Source: UBA11612 sp965228575 (GTDB lineage: Bacteria > Pseudomonadota > Alphaproteobacteria > Rhodospirillales > Rhodospirillaceae). From it: a stretch of 64,000 bases of DNA. Below, one piece after another: positions 1 to 9,510 of the stretch (its first letter is position 1; each line of letters starts with the position of its first letter). Position numbers and translations under genes: made by a program. A model generated the notes under the pieces. It did not search any database. It was not told where the DNA came from and saw only the letters and a list, made by a program, of their open reading frames with translations. Location of the stretch: positions 124,001-188,000 of the forward strand of contig CBDDHW010000016.1 in assembly GCA_965228575.1 (NCBI GenBank), written 5' to 3'.

Positions 1-16
1 TCTCGAGCAATGCCAT
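1..16 (-). CDS. sufC: SufC ATPase, first codons only (partial)
   Basis: An ATG on the minus strand at 16-14 opens a frame reading MALLE before the window ends. It sits 17 bases after the sufB stop and is preceded by an AGAGG ribosome-binding site. SufC, the ABC-type ATPase of the SUF Fe-S assembly scaffold, normally starts with a short M-x-LEIKNL-like sequence and normally follows sufB. The assignment is inferred from five codons plus position, so it is only a probable call. Confidence 0.5.
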
Positions 17-33
17 TAGAACCTCTTCGGGGC

Positions 34-1488
34 TTAGCCCACGCTTCCTTCCAAACTGATGCCAACGAGTTTTTGTGCTTCTACCGCGAATTCCATCGGT
101 AGTGTTTGCAACACGTCCTTACAAAAACCGTTCACAATGAGAGAAACCGCTTCTTCTTGATTCATGCCGCGCTGCATGCAGTAGAACAATTGATCCTCGC
201 TAATCTTCGACGTTGTCGCTTCATGCTCGGTTTGGGCCGACGGACTACCATTCTCGATATACGGCACGGTATGAGCACCGCATGTATCGCCAATCAGCAA
301 ACTGTCACATTGCGTAAAATTGCGCGCGCCATCGGCTTTCGCACCAATTCGCACAAGCCCCCGATAGGTATTGTCGGCATGGCCAGCGGATATACCTTTC
401 GAGATAATTTTGGACCGGGTGTTACGCCCCAAATGGATCATTTTGGTGCCGGTATCGGCTTGCTGGCGATTGTTGGTGATAGCGACGGAATAAAACTCCC
501 CGATCGACCCTTCGCCTTGCAAAATACAACTCGGGTATTTCCAAGTAATCGCCGACCCTGTCTCAACCTGGGTCCACATGATTTTGGAGTTGCGACCGCG
601 GCACGCACCGCGCTTGGTCACAAAATTGTATATCCCGCCCTTACCGTCAGCATCTCCCGGATACCAGTTCTGGACTGTAGAATATTTGATCTCGGCGTCA
701 TCCAGCGTCACAAGCTCCACCACGGCCGCATGTAATTGATTCTCATCGCGCTGGGGCGCGGTACACCCCTCCAGGTAACTCACGTACGAGCCTTCATCGG
801 CGATAATCAATGTGCGCTCGAATTGTCCCGTATTTCTTTCATTGATGCGAAAGTACGTCGACAACTCCATTGGGCAACGCAACCCCTTTGGAATGTAGAC
901 AAAAGATCCGTCGGTAAAGACCGCACTGTTCAGGGTTGCGAAAAAATTGTCGCTGTAAGGAACGACCGATCCCAAATATTTTTGAACCAGATCCGGATAG
1001 TTTTGAATAGCTTCGGAGATCGGGCAAAAAATAACGCCGAGGTCTTGCAGTTTCTTTTTGTATGTCGTTGCAACCGATACACTGTCAAACACGGCATCAA
1101 CTGCCACGCCCGCCAGCATTTCCTGTTCTTTGAGCGGAATCCCAAGCTTGTTGTAAGTCTCCAACAATTTTGGATCGACGTCGTCAAGACTTTCTAATTT
1201 GGGGAGCTGTTTGGGCGCGGCGTAATAGTATGCGTCCTGGTAATCGATCTTCGGATAATTCAGCTTCGCCCAATTTGGCTCTTGGTCTTCCAACTCCAGC
1301 CAATATCGAAACGCTTTCAGTCTCCATTCGGTCATCCACTCCGGTTCATTCTTCTTGGCCGAAATGAATCGAATTGTTTCTTCCGACAGACCTTTAGGAG
1401 CTTTGTCGGACTCGATATCAGTGACAAATCCATACTTGTACTGTTCGACATCGCGAACCGTCGCCGTGGTTTCTTTTGTCGCAACCAT
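34..1488 (-). CDS. sufB: Fe-S cluster assembly scaffold protein SufB
   Basis: SufB builds [4Fe-4S] clusters in the cytoplasm as part of the SufBC2D scaffold, receiving sulfur from the SufS cysteine desulfurase system. The 484-residue protein is full length for the family. Visible landmarks are the core beta-helix, Cys394 in QCDSLLIG (matching E. coli SufB Cys405) and His422-Glu423 in the EHEATTSK segment (matching His433-Glu434), the residues needed for cluster formation. The gene lies 9 bases downstream of the Rrf2 regulator and 17 bases upstream of the probable sufC start, so it is the second gene of a suf operon. Regulation is probably through the IscR-type palindrome upstream of the regulator gene. 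Confidence 0.97.
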   Translation of the reverse strand: MVATKETTATVRDVEQYKYGFVTDIESDKAPKGLSEETIRFISAKKNEPEWMTEWRLKAFRYWLELEDQEPNWAKLNYPKIDYQDAYYYAAPKQLPKLESLDDVDPKLLETYNKLGIPLKEQEMLAGVAVDAVFDSVSVATTYKKKLQDLGVIFCPISEAIQNYPDLVQKYLGSVVPYSDNFFATLNSAVFTDGSFVYIPKGLRCPMELSTYFRINERNTGQFERTLIIADEGSYVSYLEGCTAPQRDENQLHAAVVELVTLDDAEIKYSTVQNWYPGDADGKGGIYNFVTKRGACRGRNSKIMWTQVETGSAITWKYPSCILQGEGSIGEFYSVAITNNRQQADTGTKMIHLGRNTRSKIISKGISAGHADNTYRGLVRIGAKADGARNFTQCDSLLIGDTCGAHTVPYIENGSPSAQTEHEATTSKISEDQLFYCMQRGMNQEEAVSLIVNGFCKDVLQTLPMEFAVEAQKLVGISLEGSVG

Positions 1489-1497
1489 GCCGCGCCC

Positions 1498-1956
1498 TTA
1501 TTCCGCTATGGCCTCGTTAGGCCGTGCGAGCGGCACCGTCACCCCGAAGGCCGCGACGTCTTTAAGCATGTCTGCGAGCGTGACTTCCGCAAGAGCCGCT
1601 CGAACAGCTGTATTCGCGCGGTTCCATTTTCCGTGGACTGGACAAACCGATTCGATACTGCAGTGTTCATCTGAGGTATCAGCGCATGCCGTAAGAGCAA
1701 TAGGCCCCTCAACGGCCTGGATGACATCGACCAGATTAATTTCGGTAGGAGGCCGGCACAGGAAATACCCGCCCCCAGCGCCGCGCCGGGACGCCACCAA
1801 CCCGGCTCTGTTCAGGCTTTTCATGAGTTTCGCCACGGTCGGCGCCGGTATGCTGGTCTGCTCAGCAATTTGCTGGCTCGACCGCACCACATCACTACGC
1901 GCGATTTCGATCAGAACAACTGTGGCGTAATCTGTTAACTTATTGACTTTAAACAT
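1498..1956 (-). CDS. Rrf2-family SUF operon regulator (IscR/SufR-like)
   Basis: This 152-residue Rrf2-family DNA-binding protein has an N-terminal winged helix-turn-helix (about residues 1-65, with the family GAGGGYFL turn at 60-66). Three cysteines at 91, 99 and 105 match the spacing of the Fe-S ligands of IscR. It heads the suf operon directly before sufB, which is the usual place of the alphaproteobacterial SUF regulator. By family, the cluster-bound form would sense Fe-S status and repress the operon, including its own gene. The palindrome at 2002-2018, 45 bases upstream of the start codon, fits autoregulation. The exact subfamily cannot be settled without alignment. Confidence 0.92.
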   Translation of the reverse strand: MFKVNKLTDYATVVLIEIARSDVVRSSQQIAEQTSIPAPTVAKLMKSLNRAGLVASRRGAGGGYFLCRPPTEINLVDVIQAVEGPIALTACADTSDEHCSIESVCPVHGKWNRANTAVRAALAEVTLADMLKDVAAFGVTVPLARPNEAIAE

Positions 1957-2001
1957 TATTCATCTTCAAGCGCGGCCCCTCACGCTCCGATTCTTGAATC
2001 T

Positions 2002-2018
2002 AGGACTAAAACAGTCCT
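2002..2018. promoter_or_regulatory. IscR-type operator upstream of the suf operon
   Basis: The sequence reads AGGACT-AAAAC-AGTCCT, a perfect 6-bp dyad around a 5-base A-rich centre. IscR/Rrf2 SUF boxes in alphaproteobacteria have the form TTGACT-AAAA-AGTCA, so this copy keeps the GACT...AGTC core. It lies between the Rrf2 gene (minus) and the formyltransferase-like gene (plus), in the position of a promoter-overlapping repressor site. The link to this Rrf2 protein is inference. Confidence 0.7.
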
Positions 2019-2122
2019 GTTTACCAGGATGTAATAGGCCCTGCGGTATGAATATTCAAGCGCTCAATTGGGGTTGATGGCCCTTGGCGCAACCCCTCAC
2101 CCGAAAGATTAAGGCGTGTTCC

Positions 2123-2821
2123 GTGCATCGTATCATTCTCATTACCCATCGCGAGTTCACCGATCTCGTAAGCCAGCCCTTGCAAATCGCCGCGCCGGGA
2201 CTGCGTATCGAGTTCGCCTGGTCTCTCGAACAGCTCTCGGAACGCATTCGGCGCGAGCCAGCCAGAACCCGTCTCATTTCTTTGGGCTCGGACATTATCG
2301 TGCCCAAGGACCTTCTCAACCTTTTGCCCGGTCCCGCCTACAATTTTCACCCTGGCCCGCCTGAGTACCCGGGGATATTCCCCTCCGTTTTCGCACTGTA
2401 CAACAATGCGAAGACCTTTGGCGTAACGCTCCATGAAATGGCCCCGAGCGTTGATAGCGGACAGATCGTAGCCCTCGAGACTTTTGAGATTGAACCCGCC
2501 TGGGATCGACTGGCTCTCGATACCGCAACCTTTAACGTCCTTCAAAACTTGTTATCAAAATTAGCCCCGCAGCTTGTAGACATCGACCAGCCGATGCCGG
2601 TGATCGAGGCAGATTGGGGAACACCTAAGAATACGCTCAAAGATTTTGACAGGTTGTGCCGATTACCCGACAATATCGATCAAGCTGAGTTTGACCGCCG
2701 ATACAGAGCCGTCGGAGAAGGCCCGGACCACGCACTCTACATCGAGCGATTCAACCGCACTTTCCGACTTAAAAGTTCGAACCAAGAAACCATCGTGCGC
2801 GGCGGAAAATCAGTTTCCTAA
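2123..2821 (+). CDS. Formyltransferase-fold protein (Fmt/PurN-like)
   Basis: The protein of about 232 residues belongs to the formyl/hydroxymethyl-transferase fold. The central part carries the family signature region: PGPAYNFHPGPPEYPG (catalytic Asn and His of the NxHPG type), followed by GVTLHEMAPSVDSGQIV, which provides the conserved H...D pair. It lacks the C-terminal domain of methionyl-tRNA formyltransferase, so it probably acts on a small substrate such as an amino sugar; the substrate is unknown. I start it at the GTG at 2123 (protein HRIILITHREF) because AAGG lies 8 bases upstream; the longer frame opens with a TTG at 2084 and adds residues without a clear ribosome-binding site. Confidence 0.8.
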   Translation: MHRIILITHREFTDLVSQPLQIAAPGLRIEFAWSLEQLSERIRREPARTRLISLGSDIIVPKDLLNLLPGPAYNFHPGPPEYPGIFPSVFALYNNAKTFGVTLHEMAPSVDSGQIVALETFEIEPAWDRLALDTATFNVLQNLLSKLAPQLVDIDQPMPVIEADWGTPKNTLKDFDRLCRLPDNIDQAEFDRRYRAVGEGPDHALYIERFNRTFRLKSSNQETIVRGGKSVS

Positions 2822-2827
2822 CGCCGC

Positions 2828-4100
2828 TCAAATGCGCATTGTCAGCCCATCACTGAGCGAGCGTCGAAACGCGCGCCACCCCGGAACCATTCCCAAAAGG
2901 CACGAAGCGGCCGGCACGGCGACAGCAACAATTAAATCAAACTGACCCGGACCAATATCAGTCAGAGCAAAGCCGTAGCGGGCCTCGACCAAAGGCCCAA
3001 TCACAGTAAGCCCGCCATATAAGAAAACGAATGCGAGGAGCGTTCCTATAAACGCAAGCAGCCCTGACTCGGCAACCAACAATGCAAAGATATGCCAAGG
3101 CCGGGCGCCCACGGATCGGAGAACGGCCATCTCGCGCCGCCTCTCGTTCAGGCTTGTGAGGATACTCGTGAGGATGGTGAGCAAGCCCACAAAAATCACA
3201 AAACTCGCAAGTCCCGCGAGTACACGCTCAACAATCGAAACGACGCTCCACATCTGACCGAGGGCAACGCCGGGTAATACAGCGAGCAGCGCTTCTTCAT
3301 CATAAGTGTTAATATCCCGCTGCAATCCAAGCACCGCGATCCTTGAATTCAATCCCACGTAGAACGCGGTAATCTGTTCGGGATGTAGATCCGCTTCGCG
3401 AATAGCATCTGGACCACCCGCCCGCGCGCCGCGGAGACGGTGCGCCGCTTTCCCAACCGATATGGATCGCTTCAATCGCTTCCAAACTCACCATAACGGT
3501 ACGGTCCACGGGGGTTCCCGTCGGTGCGAGAATTCCCGACACGGTGAAGGGTTTGTCTGAATGATCAGAGAAACTCACCTGACCCAAGCCATGCGAAACG
3601 ACAACCTCATGACCCAATTGGTACCCAAGCTCCTTTGCCGCAGACGCACCCAAAACAACATCGAAGAGGTCTTCGAACTGCCTTCCATCGGCAAAACTTA
3701 GAGAACTGCCTCCGCCATATTGGTAGTGCTTAAAAAAATCTGTAGTGGTTCCCACAACACGAAACCCACGGTGTGAGTCACCCAGCGAAATAGGAACGGT
3801 CCACGACACCGCAGGGTGTTGCGCAAAATCCTGATAACTTTCCCAGGTGATATTGGCGGTTGCGTCTCCGAGGTGGAAAACGGAGTAGAGGAGTAAGTTC
3901 AGCGGGCCGCTTCGCGCGCCAACGATGAGGTCGGTCCCCGAGATCGTGCGTTCAAAACTTGAGCGCGCACCATCTCTGGCTTTTTCCACGCCCAGAAATA
4001 ACGTGACGCTTAACGCCACGGCGATGATGGTCAAAATCGCCGTCAGCCGCCGATTAAGCAGGCTTCGCACTGCAAGACGCAAAATCGGAAATTTACGCAT
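2828..4100 (-). pseudogene. FtsX/MacB-type ABC permease, one frameshift
   Basis: This is the membrane component of an ABC transporter with the FtsX/LolC fold. The N-terminal part (read from 4100) has one TM helix and a periplasmic core. The C-terminal part (ending at 2828) has the three-helix FtsX domain with the typical ILTSLNERRREMAVLRSVGA segment. The two parts lie in different frames and join cleanly near 3411-3425: ...RRAGG in the first frame continues as GGPDAIREAD in the second. One surplus base separates them, and the restored product is about 424 residues, normal for the family. It overlaps the ATPase gene by one base and ends the zinc operon, matching the permease of ZrgABCDE-type zinc systems. 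The break may be a sequencing error rather than decay. Confidence 0.8.
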
Positions 4101-4819
4101 TACGCTGCGTCCGTCTCTGCGGTCTGCTCCGCACGATTGATACTTCCGAGGTCGACAACGCGGTCAAAATGTTTCCCCAGAGACATGTCATGACTCACAA
4201 AGAGGAGCGCCGCGCCGCTGGCCGCAACCTCTTCAACAACCAACTCGATGAACTCATCGCGCAAGTCAGTATCGAGAGCGGAGGTCGGCTCGTCGGCGAT
4301 AATCAAATTCGGCTCTCCAATCAACGCCCGTGCCACTGCCACTCGCTGTTGCTGGCCGACACTTAGCGCAAAAGCTGATTGCGATAGCAAACGACGCCCA
4401 ATACCGAGACGGGCAAGAAGATGCTCCGCGGCGCTCTTCGGGTCACCATGCGCACGCGTTGCCGCGGCCGCTCTGGTGCGCGAAAAACTGCAAGGAAGAG
4501 CCACATTCTCAAGAACCGACAAATAAGGTAGCAAATTGAATGTTTGAAAAATCACGCCTAAACGCGCAGCACGGAATTCGTCCCGCGCAGCTTCATTCAA
4601 CGATGCAAGATTTTGACCAAGGACCTGAATCGTTCCACGCACGGGTTTATTGATCCCGCAGATCAAACTGAGCAGCGTACTTTTGCCGCTACCGCTCGGC
4701 CCTCGCAAAAGTATGCGCTCCGCCGCCTCCATCTGAAACAAGCTGATGTCTAAAGTCTTGGGACCGGACGGCCAACGAAACTCTAGGTCGGCGATGTCTA
4801 TAGCCAGCGAATCAGACAA
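4100..4819 (-). CDS. ABC transporter ATPase, LolD/MacB class (Zrg-type zinc system)
   Basis: This 239-residue nucleotide-binding subunit carries Walker A GPSGSGKSTLL (about 39-49), a signature LSVGQQQRVAVARAL (about 157-171, G>V in LSGGQ), Walker B LIIADEPTSALD and the switch histidine in VSHD. It overlaps the permease start by one base, so the two are translationally coupled and form one transporter of the FtsX-permease class rather than a classical importer. In Vibrio cholerae an ATPase/permease pair of this kind is encoded with ZrgA in the zinc-regulated zrgABCDE locus, and here it follows zrgA and DUF3299. Its role in zinc acquisition is inferred from that neighbourhood. Confidence 0.88.
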   Translation of the reverse strand: MSDSLAIDIADLEFRWPSGPKTLDISLFQMEAAERILLRGPSGSGKSTLLSLICGINKPVRGTIQVLGQNLASLNEAARDEFRAARLGVIFQTFNLLPYLSVLENVALPCSFSRTRAAAATRAHGDPKSAAEHLLARLGIGRRLLSQSAFALSVGQQQRVAVARALIGEPNLIIADEPTSALDTDLRDEFIELVVEEVAASGAALLFVSHDMSLGKHFDRVVDLGSINRAEQTAETDAA

Positions 4820-4825
4820 GGCCGT

Positions 4826-5320
4826 TTATTCCTCGTAAAGTTGCAAGGTTCCTAATTCAAGTGTATAGGCAGCCGGCCCGATGGCATTAACGTTTTTCTT
4901 GGTTTGCAAAACGCCGTTGACGTAAAAAGGCGTCCACATCTCTCCAATATCGACCGGCTCACTGGAGGTCACGTAGATGATCTGATTGGGCGGCGGCGGC
5001 GGCACGTGAATGCACGCCCCGACATAAGGAACGAACAGAAAATCTGAATGCTCGTTATCTGCCTCGTAACTGAGAGGAACAATGTAACCGGGAATACGAA
5101 CTTCCTGATTATTTAACTCCTCGATGACTTGAGTCATACCGAACTGAGGCACTTGCTTGCCATCGTCATCAGCCTCAAACGGCACCAAGTCCTGCCACAT
5201 TATCGAGGTCGGCTCCGCCACCGAGGGCTGACCCGAACCTACTGCAAACAAGACTGCGGCGCTAAGCAGTACTGCTACCACCGCCCGATCGACGAACCCG
5301 CTACCCAATCGACATACCAT
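4826..5320 (-). CDS. DUF3299 exported protein of the zinc locus
   Basis: This 164-residue protein has an N-terminal signal or anchor (hydrophobic stretch about 13-30, then SVAEP) and a DUF3299 domain. That family is recognisable by the PGYIVPL segment, the VGACIHVPPPPPNQIIYV motif with its lone Cys and proline run, and the C-terminal WTPFYVNGVL. DUF3299 genes commonly sit beside zinc- or cobalt-type uptake genes and ABC permease/ATPase pairs; the molecular role is unknown. It lies 15 bases after zrgA with a GGAG ribosome-binding site and 6 bases before the ATPase. A periplasmic accessory role in metal delivery is the reasonable inference. Confidence 0.85.
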   Translation of the reverse strand: MVCRLGSGFVDRAVVAVLLSAAVLFAVGSGQPSVAEPTSIMWQDLVPFEADDDGKQVPQFGMTQVIEELNNQEVRIPGYIVPLSYEADNEHSDFLFVPYVGACIHVPPPPPNQIIYVTSSEPVDIGEMWTPFYVNGVLQTKKNVNAIGPAAYTLELGTLQLYEE

Positions 5321-5335
5321 AAGTGTTCTCCATTT

Positions 5336-5995
5336 TTAACGGAGCGACATCTCAGGGTTGGACGACGTCAACTCCGCGGTAAACGTTCTATCACCAATGT
5401 AAAACGCGTCAATTTCTTCCATGCTGGCAAAGGAGTCAAATAGGTTCAATCTGACGCTTTCCAAGCGGTTGAGGTCGTCGCACTCAAACTCATACGTGGC
5501 ATGAATCTCATAGTGCGCGCCGTCCCCATCGCTATCATGGGCATGGTCGTGCTCATCGCCATGATCATCGTCGTGGTGATGGTCATCACCATGGTCATGA
5601 TCATCTTCGTGGCCGTGAGCGTCGAATTCAGGTCCCTCGATCGTGACGTCAAGTGATGTACATTCCGTTCCTCGGAACTGGAAAACCGCGCCGCTATTGC
5701 CCAACAACCTGACGGCATTATTGTACGTTTCTTGTTTCTCCGAAGAACGAGGTTCGCGCTCAAAGCCAGCAACGTTCATCATTGGCGTTTCCAGTTCCGC
5801 GACAAGCCGACCATCTTCGGCGACAATCCGCAGCTCTGCCGCACCGTGAACATGCGCATCGAGTTCACGGTGCTCGGCTGCGACGGCGATAGACGGTAAG
5901 ACAATCGCCGCCGCAAAACCACTCCAAATGAAAGTCCGACCTTTGGCACAACGCCAAAAGACGTCCTTTCGATTGAAATTTATGGTAGTAGGCAT
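5336..5995 (-). CDS. zrgA: ZrgA-family zinc-binding periplasmic protein (DUF2796)
   Basis: This 219-residue exported protein has a signal peptide ending near residue 40 (SIAVAAEH). The mature start has the DUF2796 hallmark HVHGAAEL, and residues 127-153 form a dense His/Asp/Glu tract. DUF2796 is the ZrgA family; ZrgA of Vibrio cholerae is a Zur-regulated zinc-binding protein that supports growth when zinc is scarce. The His-rich tract fits low-specificity divalent metal buffering in the periplasm. The gene stands between the TonB receptor and DUF3299 on the minus strand with 10-15 base gaps, within what looks like one operon driven from the Zur box at 9.47 kb. Confidence 0.9.
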   Translation of the reverse strand: MPTTINFNRKDVFWRCAKGRTFIWSGFAAAIVLPSIAVAAEHRELDAHVHGAAELRIVAEDGRLVAELETPMMNVAGFEREPRSSEKQETYNNAVRLLGNSGAVFQFRGTECTSLDVTIEGPEFDAHGHEDDHDHGDDHHHDDDHGDEHDHAHDSDGDGAHYEIHATYEFECDDLNRLESVRLNLFDSFASMEEIDAFYIGDRTFTAELTSSNPEMSLR

Positions 5996-6005
5996 CTTAA
6001 TCTCC

Positions 6006-8098
6006 TTAGAATGTTGTTTTCACATAAAACCTCACATCCCGGCCCGGGAGCGGCGCGACATCCTTAATAAAGGACGTGTGCGGACGCGCGGCTTTATTGG
6101 TGAGGTTCCGCCCTTGAATGACAAACCTGATGTTCGGGTCCATGTCCCATATGTACGCCAATTTTGCGTTCAGGAAGGTGTACCCGCCGGTACGCTCCTC
6201 TCCTGGTGCCACCCGATTTGATCATCTGCGCCTTGAATCTCCAAGCGCCCCAACCATTGATCCGAAGATGCCTCTACCCCAAGAACGTATTGAATAGGAG
6301 TAATGCGCGGCAGCGGTCGATCGTTGGTCGTATCGGTTGCGCGAACGTAACCAACGGAACCGTCAATTGTTGCATCGAACATATCCGTTTGAACGAACTC
6401 CCACGCGAACTCCGCCTCGACCCCCATGAACCTAGCATCCGTGGCGGTAAAAATGATTTCCGGAAGTTCGTCTTGCTCAGCACCCGTTGCACGCTGATAG
6501 ATGAAGCTATCGTACCATGTTGAATACGCACCGATGGAAGCCGAGAAACTCTCAGACCGGTGACGTAAGGAAAACTCGAGGTTGACAGCGTTCTCCTTAC
6601 CCAAAGTTGTGTCGCCAACTTCGAATGTATTGGTCGCGAGGTGAGGACCGTTGGAAAACAACTCTTCTGCGGTAGGCGGGCGTTCGTTTACTGAAACCGA
6701 CACGCCGGCGCGTGTACCATCCGTGATTTCGTAGGATGCGGCAGCGGACAACGCATAAGCGGTAAACGATCTCTTCGACGCGGTGGTTGGTGATTTAACG
6801 CTGGTATGCTCAGCACGCAGCCCACCTTCCAATGCCAAACGCCCAAACTCGGCGTACTCCACAAGGAAACCGGCGATTTGATCGGTATCGGTAGGAGGCA
6901 CGAAAGCTTCTGCGCCGATCGCTGAGAATTTCCGACTGCGATATTGGAGTCCGAATGCGCCCGAGAAAGCGCCGACAGGAGCGTGGACGGCTTCCGCCCG
7001 CATTTCCCAGCCTTCATTGGAAAATACCGTGCCGACTTCATCCCCCTCAAGTTCAGTGTGCTCGTAATCTGCATAGGCGAACCTGACTCTGGCGCTTTCT
7101 ACGATACTGCCGAGGTCGGTGATTTCTCCTCTCATATCCACACGCGTTTGCTTCAAATCTAAGCTAACGAGCTCCTCCTCCTCGTGACCGTGCTCTTCGC
7201 CCTCTCCTTCATGATCGTCATCATGGTCGTCGTCATGGTCATCATCGTGGTCGTCATCATCGTCGTGACCATGTTCGTCTTCGTGGTGGGCATGACCTGC
7301 CGGACTGCCATACAAGGAATCAAAATGGCTTACCGATACGCCGAAATTGCCCTTATCCCAAAAATACGCGAACCCACCGGTGACATCAGTCGACTCACCA
7401 GCGGAATTTTCCACGCGGCCTTCGATTCCTTCTTCTTCCGCTTCCTCGCTCGCAAATCCACTAATCCGGTAGTCTTTACTGTCCCGCCACGCGCCGTCGA
7501 CGTGAACAACGAAGTTGTCGCCAATCGCGACATCTGCGGCACCACTGACAAACCCTTCCTTGGCATTTGTTGCGTAACCGGCCGTCGCCGAAACCTCATA
7601 CCCATCTTCGGGCACGTCCTCAGGAATGCGTCCGTCGATAATATTGACCACACCGCCCACGGCCGCGTTTCCGTACAAAAGCGTGGCTGGACCACGAAGA
7701 ACCTCAATGCGTTCGGCATTCGACGCGTCTCCTCCAACCTGGTGATCCGGGCTGATCGTCGACGCATCGATACTTCCGATGCCATCGAACAACACGCGAA
7801 CGCGTTCTCCGTCAAACCCTCTGATAATTGGCCTACTTGCAAAGGGCCCAAAAAACGAAGATGAAATCCCCGGCTCCGCCGCCAAGGTTTCACCAATTGA
7901 TCCTTGCATTGCGTCGGAAAGGTCATTTCCTGTCAGGACGCTTGTACCGCTCACAATCTCAAAACGCTCCCGGACTATGGGAGAGGCCGTAACTACAATT
8001 TCGTCCAAGTTAAGGTCCGCAAGCTGTTGCGCGTACGTCGCGGGGCTCGCGACAAGTAATATAGAGGCGGCGCTCACGCCGTATTTATATCGAAACAT
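6006..8098 (-). CDS. znuD: ZnuD-like TonB-dependent zinc receptor, C-terminal frameshift
   Basis: This outer-membrane receptor would import zinc with TonB energy. It has a signal peptide (about 1-23), a TonB-box-like DEIVVTA at 32-38, a plug domain with RPIIRGFDGERVRVLFDG (89-106) and the VLRGPATLLYGN loop. A long His/Asp/Glu-rich loop at 269-309 resembles the zinc-capturing loop of neisserial ZnuD. The main frame stops at 6170 after DDQIGWHQ; the true C-terminal strand (VAPGEERTGGYTFLNA to a terminal Phe at 6006) is in another frame. One A missing from the run at 6217-6219 would restore DDQNRVAPGEERTGGY, exactly the family pattern, giving about 697 residues. A terminal Phe is typical of outer-membrane barrels. 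It lies 72 bases after the DUF2946-like gene. Confidence 0.92.
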
Positions 8099-8170
8099 GG
8101 AAATCTCCGTTGAATTAGAAATTCAGTGCGACGTACGCAACCGTCTGCGCACGAAGTCAAATCATATGAG

Positions 8171-8497
8171 TTAGACGGAGATTGATTTTGGAGGTGCGCG
8201 GGATTGAAATTTTTTCAGCAACTCTCGCTGCGGCGAAAGGTCTTGGCCCGACGGCGAAACTGACTCAAGTTCGAGTCCGAAGGGCGTTGCGATGTTTGCG
8301 TCCGGCCCATCAAAAACGAATGACGAGGACTGGCAGGCAATGCAATCTTCAGCAACGATAGCATCATCAGCATGGGCGTAGTGTTCGAGCTGGTGAGCGA
8401 TAAAGCCAAACTGCGTTATAAGTGCAACGACCGCCATGGCCGTCCACCACGGAGAACAGCGGAGGGACTGCAAGCTGATATTCAACTTACTGATCAT
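8171..8497 (-). CDS. Small membrane-anchored protein, DUF2946-like
   Basis: This 108-residue protein has one N-terminal TM helix (about 18-33, MAVVALITQFGFIAHQ). It is followed by a His-containing stretch (HQLEHYAHADD) and a CIAC pair at about 52-55. The layout (one helix, His residues, CxxC) resembles DUF2946 proteins that accompany metal-uptake receptors; I cannot confirm the family by eye. It overlaps the 3' end of znuA by 11 bases and precedes the TonB receptor, so it belongs to the zinc operon. Possible roles include a metal-binding periplasmic helper; no function is established. Confidence 0.72.
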   Translation of the reverse strand: MISKLNISLQSLRCSPWWTAMAVVALITQFGFIAHQLEHYAHADDAIVAEDCIACQSSSFVFDGPDANIATPFGLELESVSPSGQDLSPQRELLKKFQSRAPPKSISV

Positions 8498-9431
8498 TGC
8501 GAGCCGTTTCCGAGAAACAGGATGTAAAATCGTACGCCAATTTTCGCATTAAATTAAAATAAAACTCCGGACCGGGAGGTTGCATGGCCCCTTCCGGATC
8601 AAGAACACCTGACCTTAGATTTGTTTGCTGCCTGAGCATTTTCACCAAGCCGGGATCAGAAGATGCTTCTGCATATATACATTCGGGACGCTTGTGTTCA
8701 ATCTGAGTCATGACTGTCGCGATCTGCTTCACGCTCGGACTCTGCTCCGGTGTTTCAAGTAAAAACCCGGCAGCATTCAACCCGTACCGCTTTTCGAAGT
8801 ATTGCAGCGCATCATGGAATACGATGAACGGTGCAGCTTGGACAGGTGCCAGCTGAAGTCGCAGGGTGTCATCGAGCTCTTCTAAAGCGGAGATGGTTTC
8901 CTGCGCATTCGCCTGATACGCAACAGCATTACCGGGGTCTAAACGTTGCAAGCTGCGAGAGATTACGTCGACCATGGCGACCGCGTTCACCGGATCGAGC
9001 CAAATATGCCCATCCCGCGCATGCGTATGGGTGGGGTTTTTCGCGCTCTCATGTGCAGACGAAAGGTTACTCCGCCGCCCAGATAGCACTTTAACCGGCG
9101 GGTGATTCATGAGCGCCACATTCAAGGCGTCTTGAGCCAAAGACCTGATAGGCCTTCGAAGAAAAACTTCAAAGTCCGGACCAACCCAGAAAACGATATC
9201 GGCCTGGCTGAGTGCGCGAACCTCCGATGGACGAAGTGCATACGAATGTGGAGAGCCCGCACCAGTCACCAGCAACGCAGGCTCTCCAATGCCGTTCATC
9301 ACACGCGCAACTAAAGAATGGACGGGCTTGATAGACGCCACAACGCGCGGAACATCAGCGCGAGCGCCTTCAACAACGCCCATGCCAAAAATAAAAACCA
9401 AAGATATGAGGGCGAAGCCCCGTTTCGTCAC
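8487..9431 (-). CDS. znuA: Zinc ABC transporter periplasmic binding protein ZnuA
   Basis: ZnuA captures zinc in the periplasm and passes it to ZnuB. The 314-residue protein has a signal peptide (about 1-25, ending GARAD). The family ligand positions follow: His near GAGSPHSYALRPSEV, a short His-rich loop (THTHARDGHIWLDP, carrying the second ligand), the third in IVFHDALQYFEKRYGL, and an acidic residue in the EASSDPGL region. The charged loop is short compared with E. coli ZnuA. It is the first gene of the minus-strand arm; its start is 35 bases from the edge of the Zur-type palindrome, so repression by Zur is expected. Confidence 0.95.
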   Translation of the reverse strand: MTKRGFALISLVFIFGMGVVEGARADVPRVVASIKPVHSLVARVMNGIGEPALLVTGAGSPHSYALRPSEVRALSQADIVFWVGPDFEVFLRRPIRSLAQDALNVALMNHPPVKVLSGRRSNLSSAHESAKNPTHTHARDGHIWLDPVNAVAMVDVISRSLQRLDPGNAVAYQANAQETISALEELDDTLRLQLAPVQAAPFIVFHDALQYFEKRYGLNAAGFLLETPEQSPSVKQIATVMTQIEHKRPECIYAEASSDPGLVKMLRQQTNLRSGVLDPEGAMQPPGPEFYFNLMRKLAYDFTSCFSETARNDQ

Positions 9432-9465
9432 TTCGCAAAACTCCGATCTAGTAAGGGAGATTAGG

Positions 9466-9488
9466 TATATGTTATGTTATAACATATA
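9466..9488. promoter_or_regulatory. Zur box between znuA and zur-znuCB
   Basis: A 23-bp dyad, TATATGTTAT-GTT-ATAACATATA, is symmetric over 10 bp on each side of a 3-base centre. Proteobacterial Zur boxes have a GTTAT...ATAAC core, matched exactly here. It lies in the 79-base divergent region, 22 bases from the zur start and 34 bases from the znuA start. One bound Zur dimer pair could therefore shut both arms of the locus when zinc is plentiful, with autoregulation of zur. Confidence 0.88.
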
Positions 9489-9510
9489 TTGCCTTAGGAC
9501 AGTCAATAAG

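Noticed and set aside
7184..7864. Long plus-strand frame of hydrophobic repeats opposite the TonB receptor
   Set aside because: It is the antisense of the His/Asp-rich loop codons (GAT/CAC), which read as Val/Ile/Met repeats on the other strand; the receptor frame explains the region.
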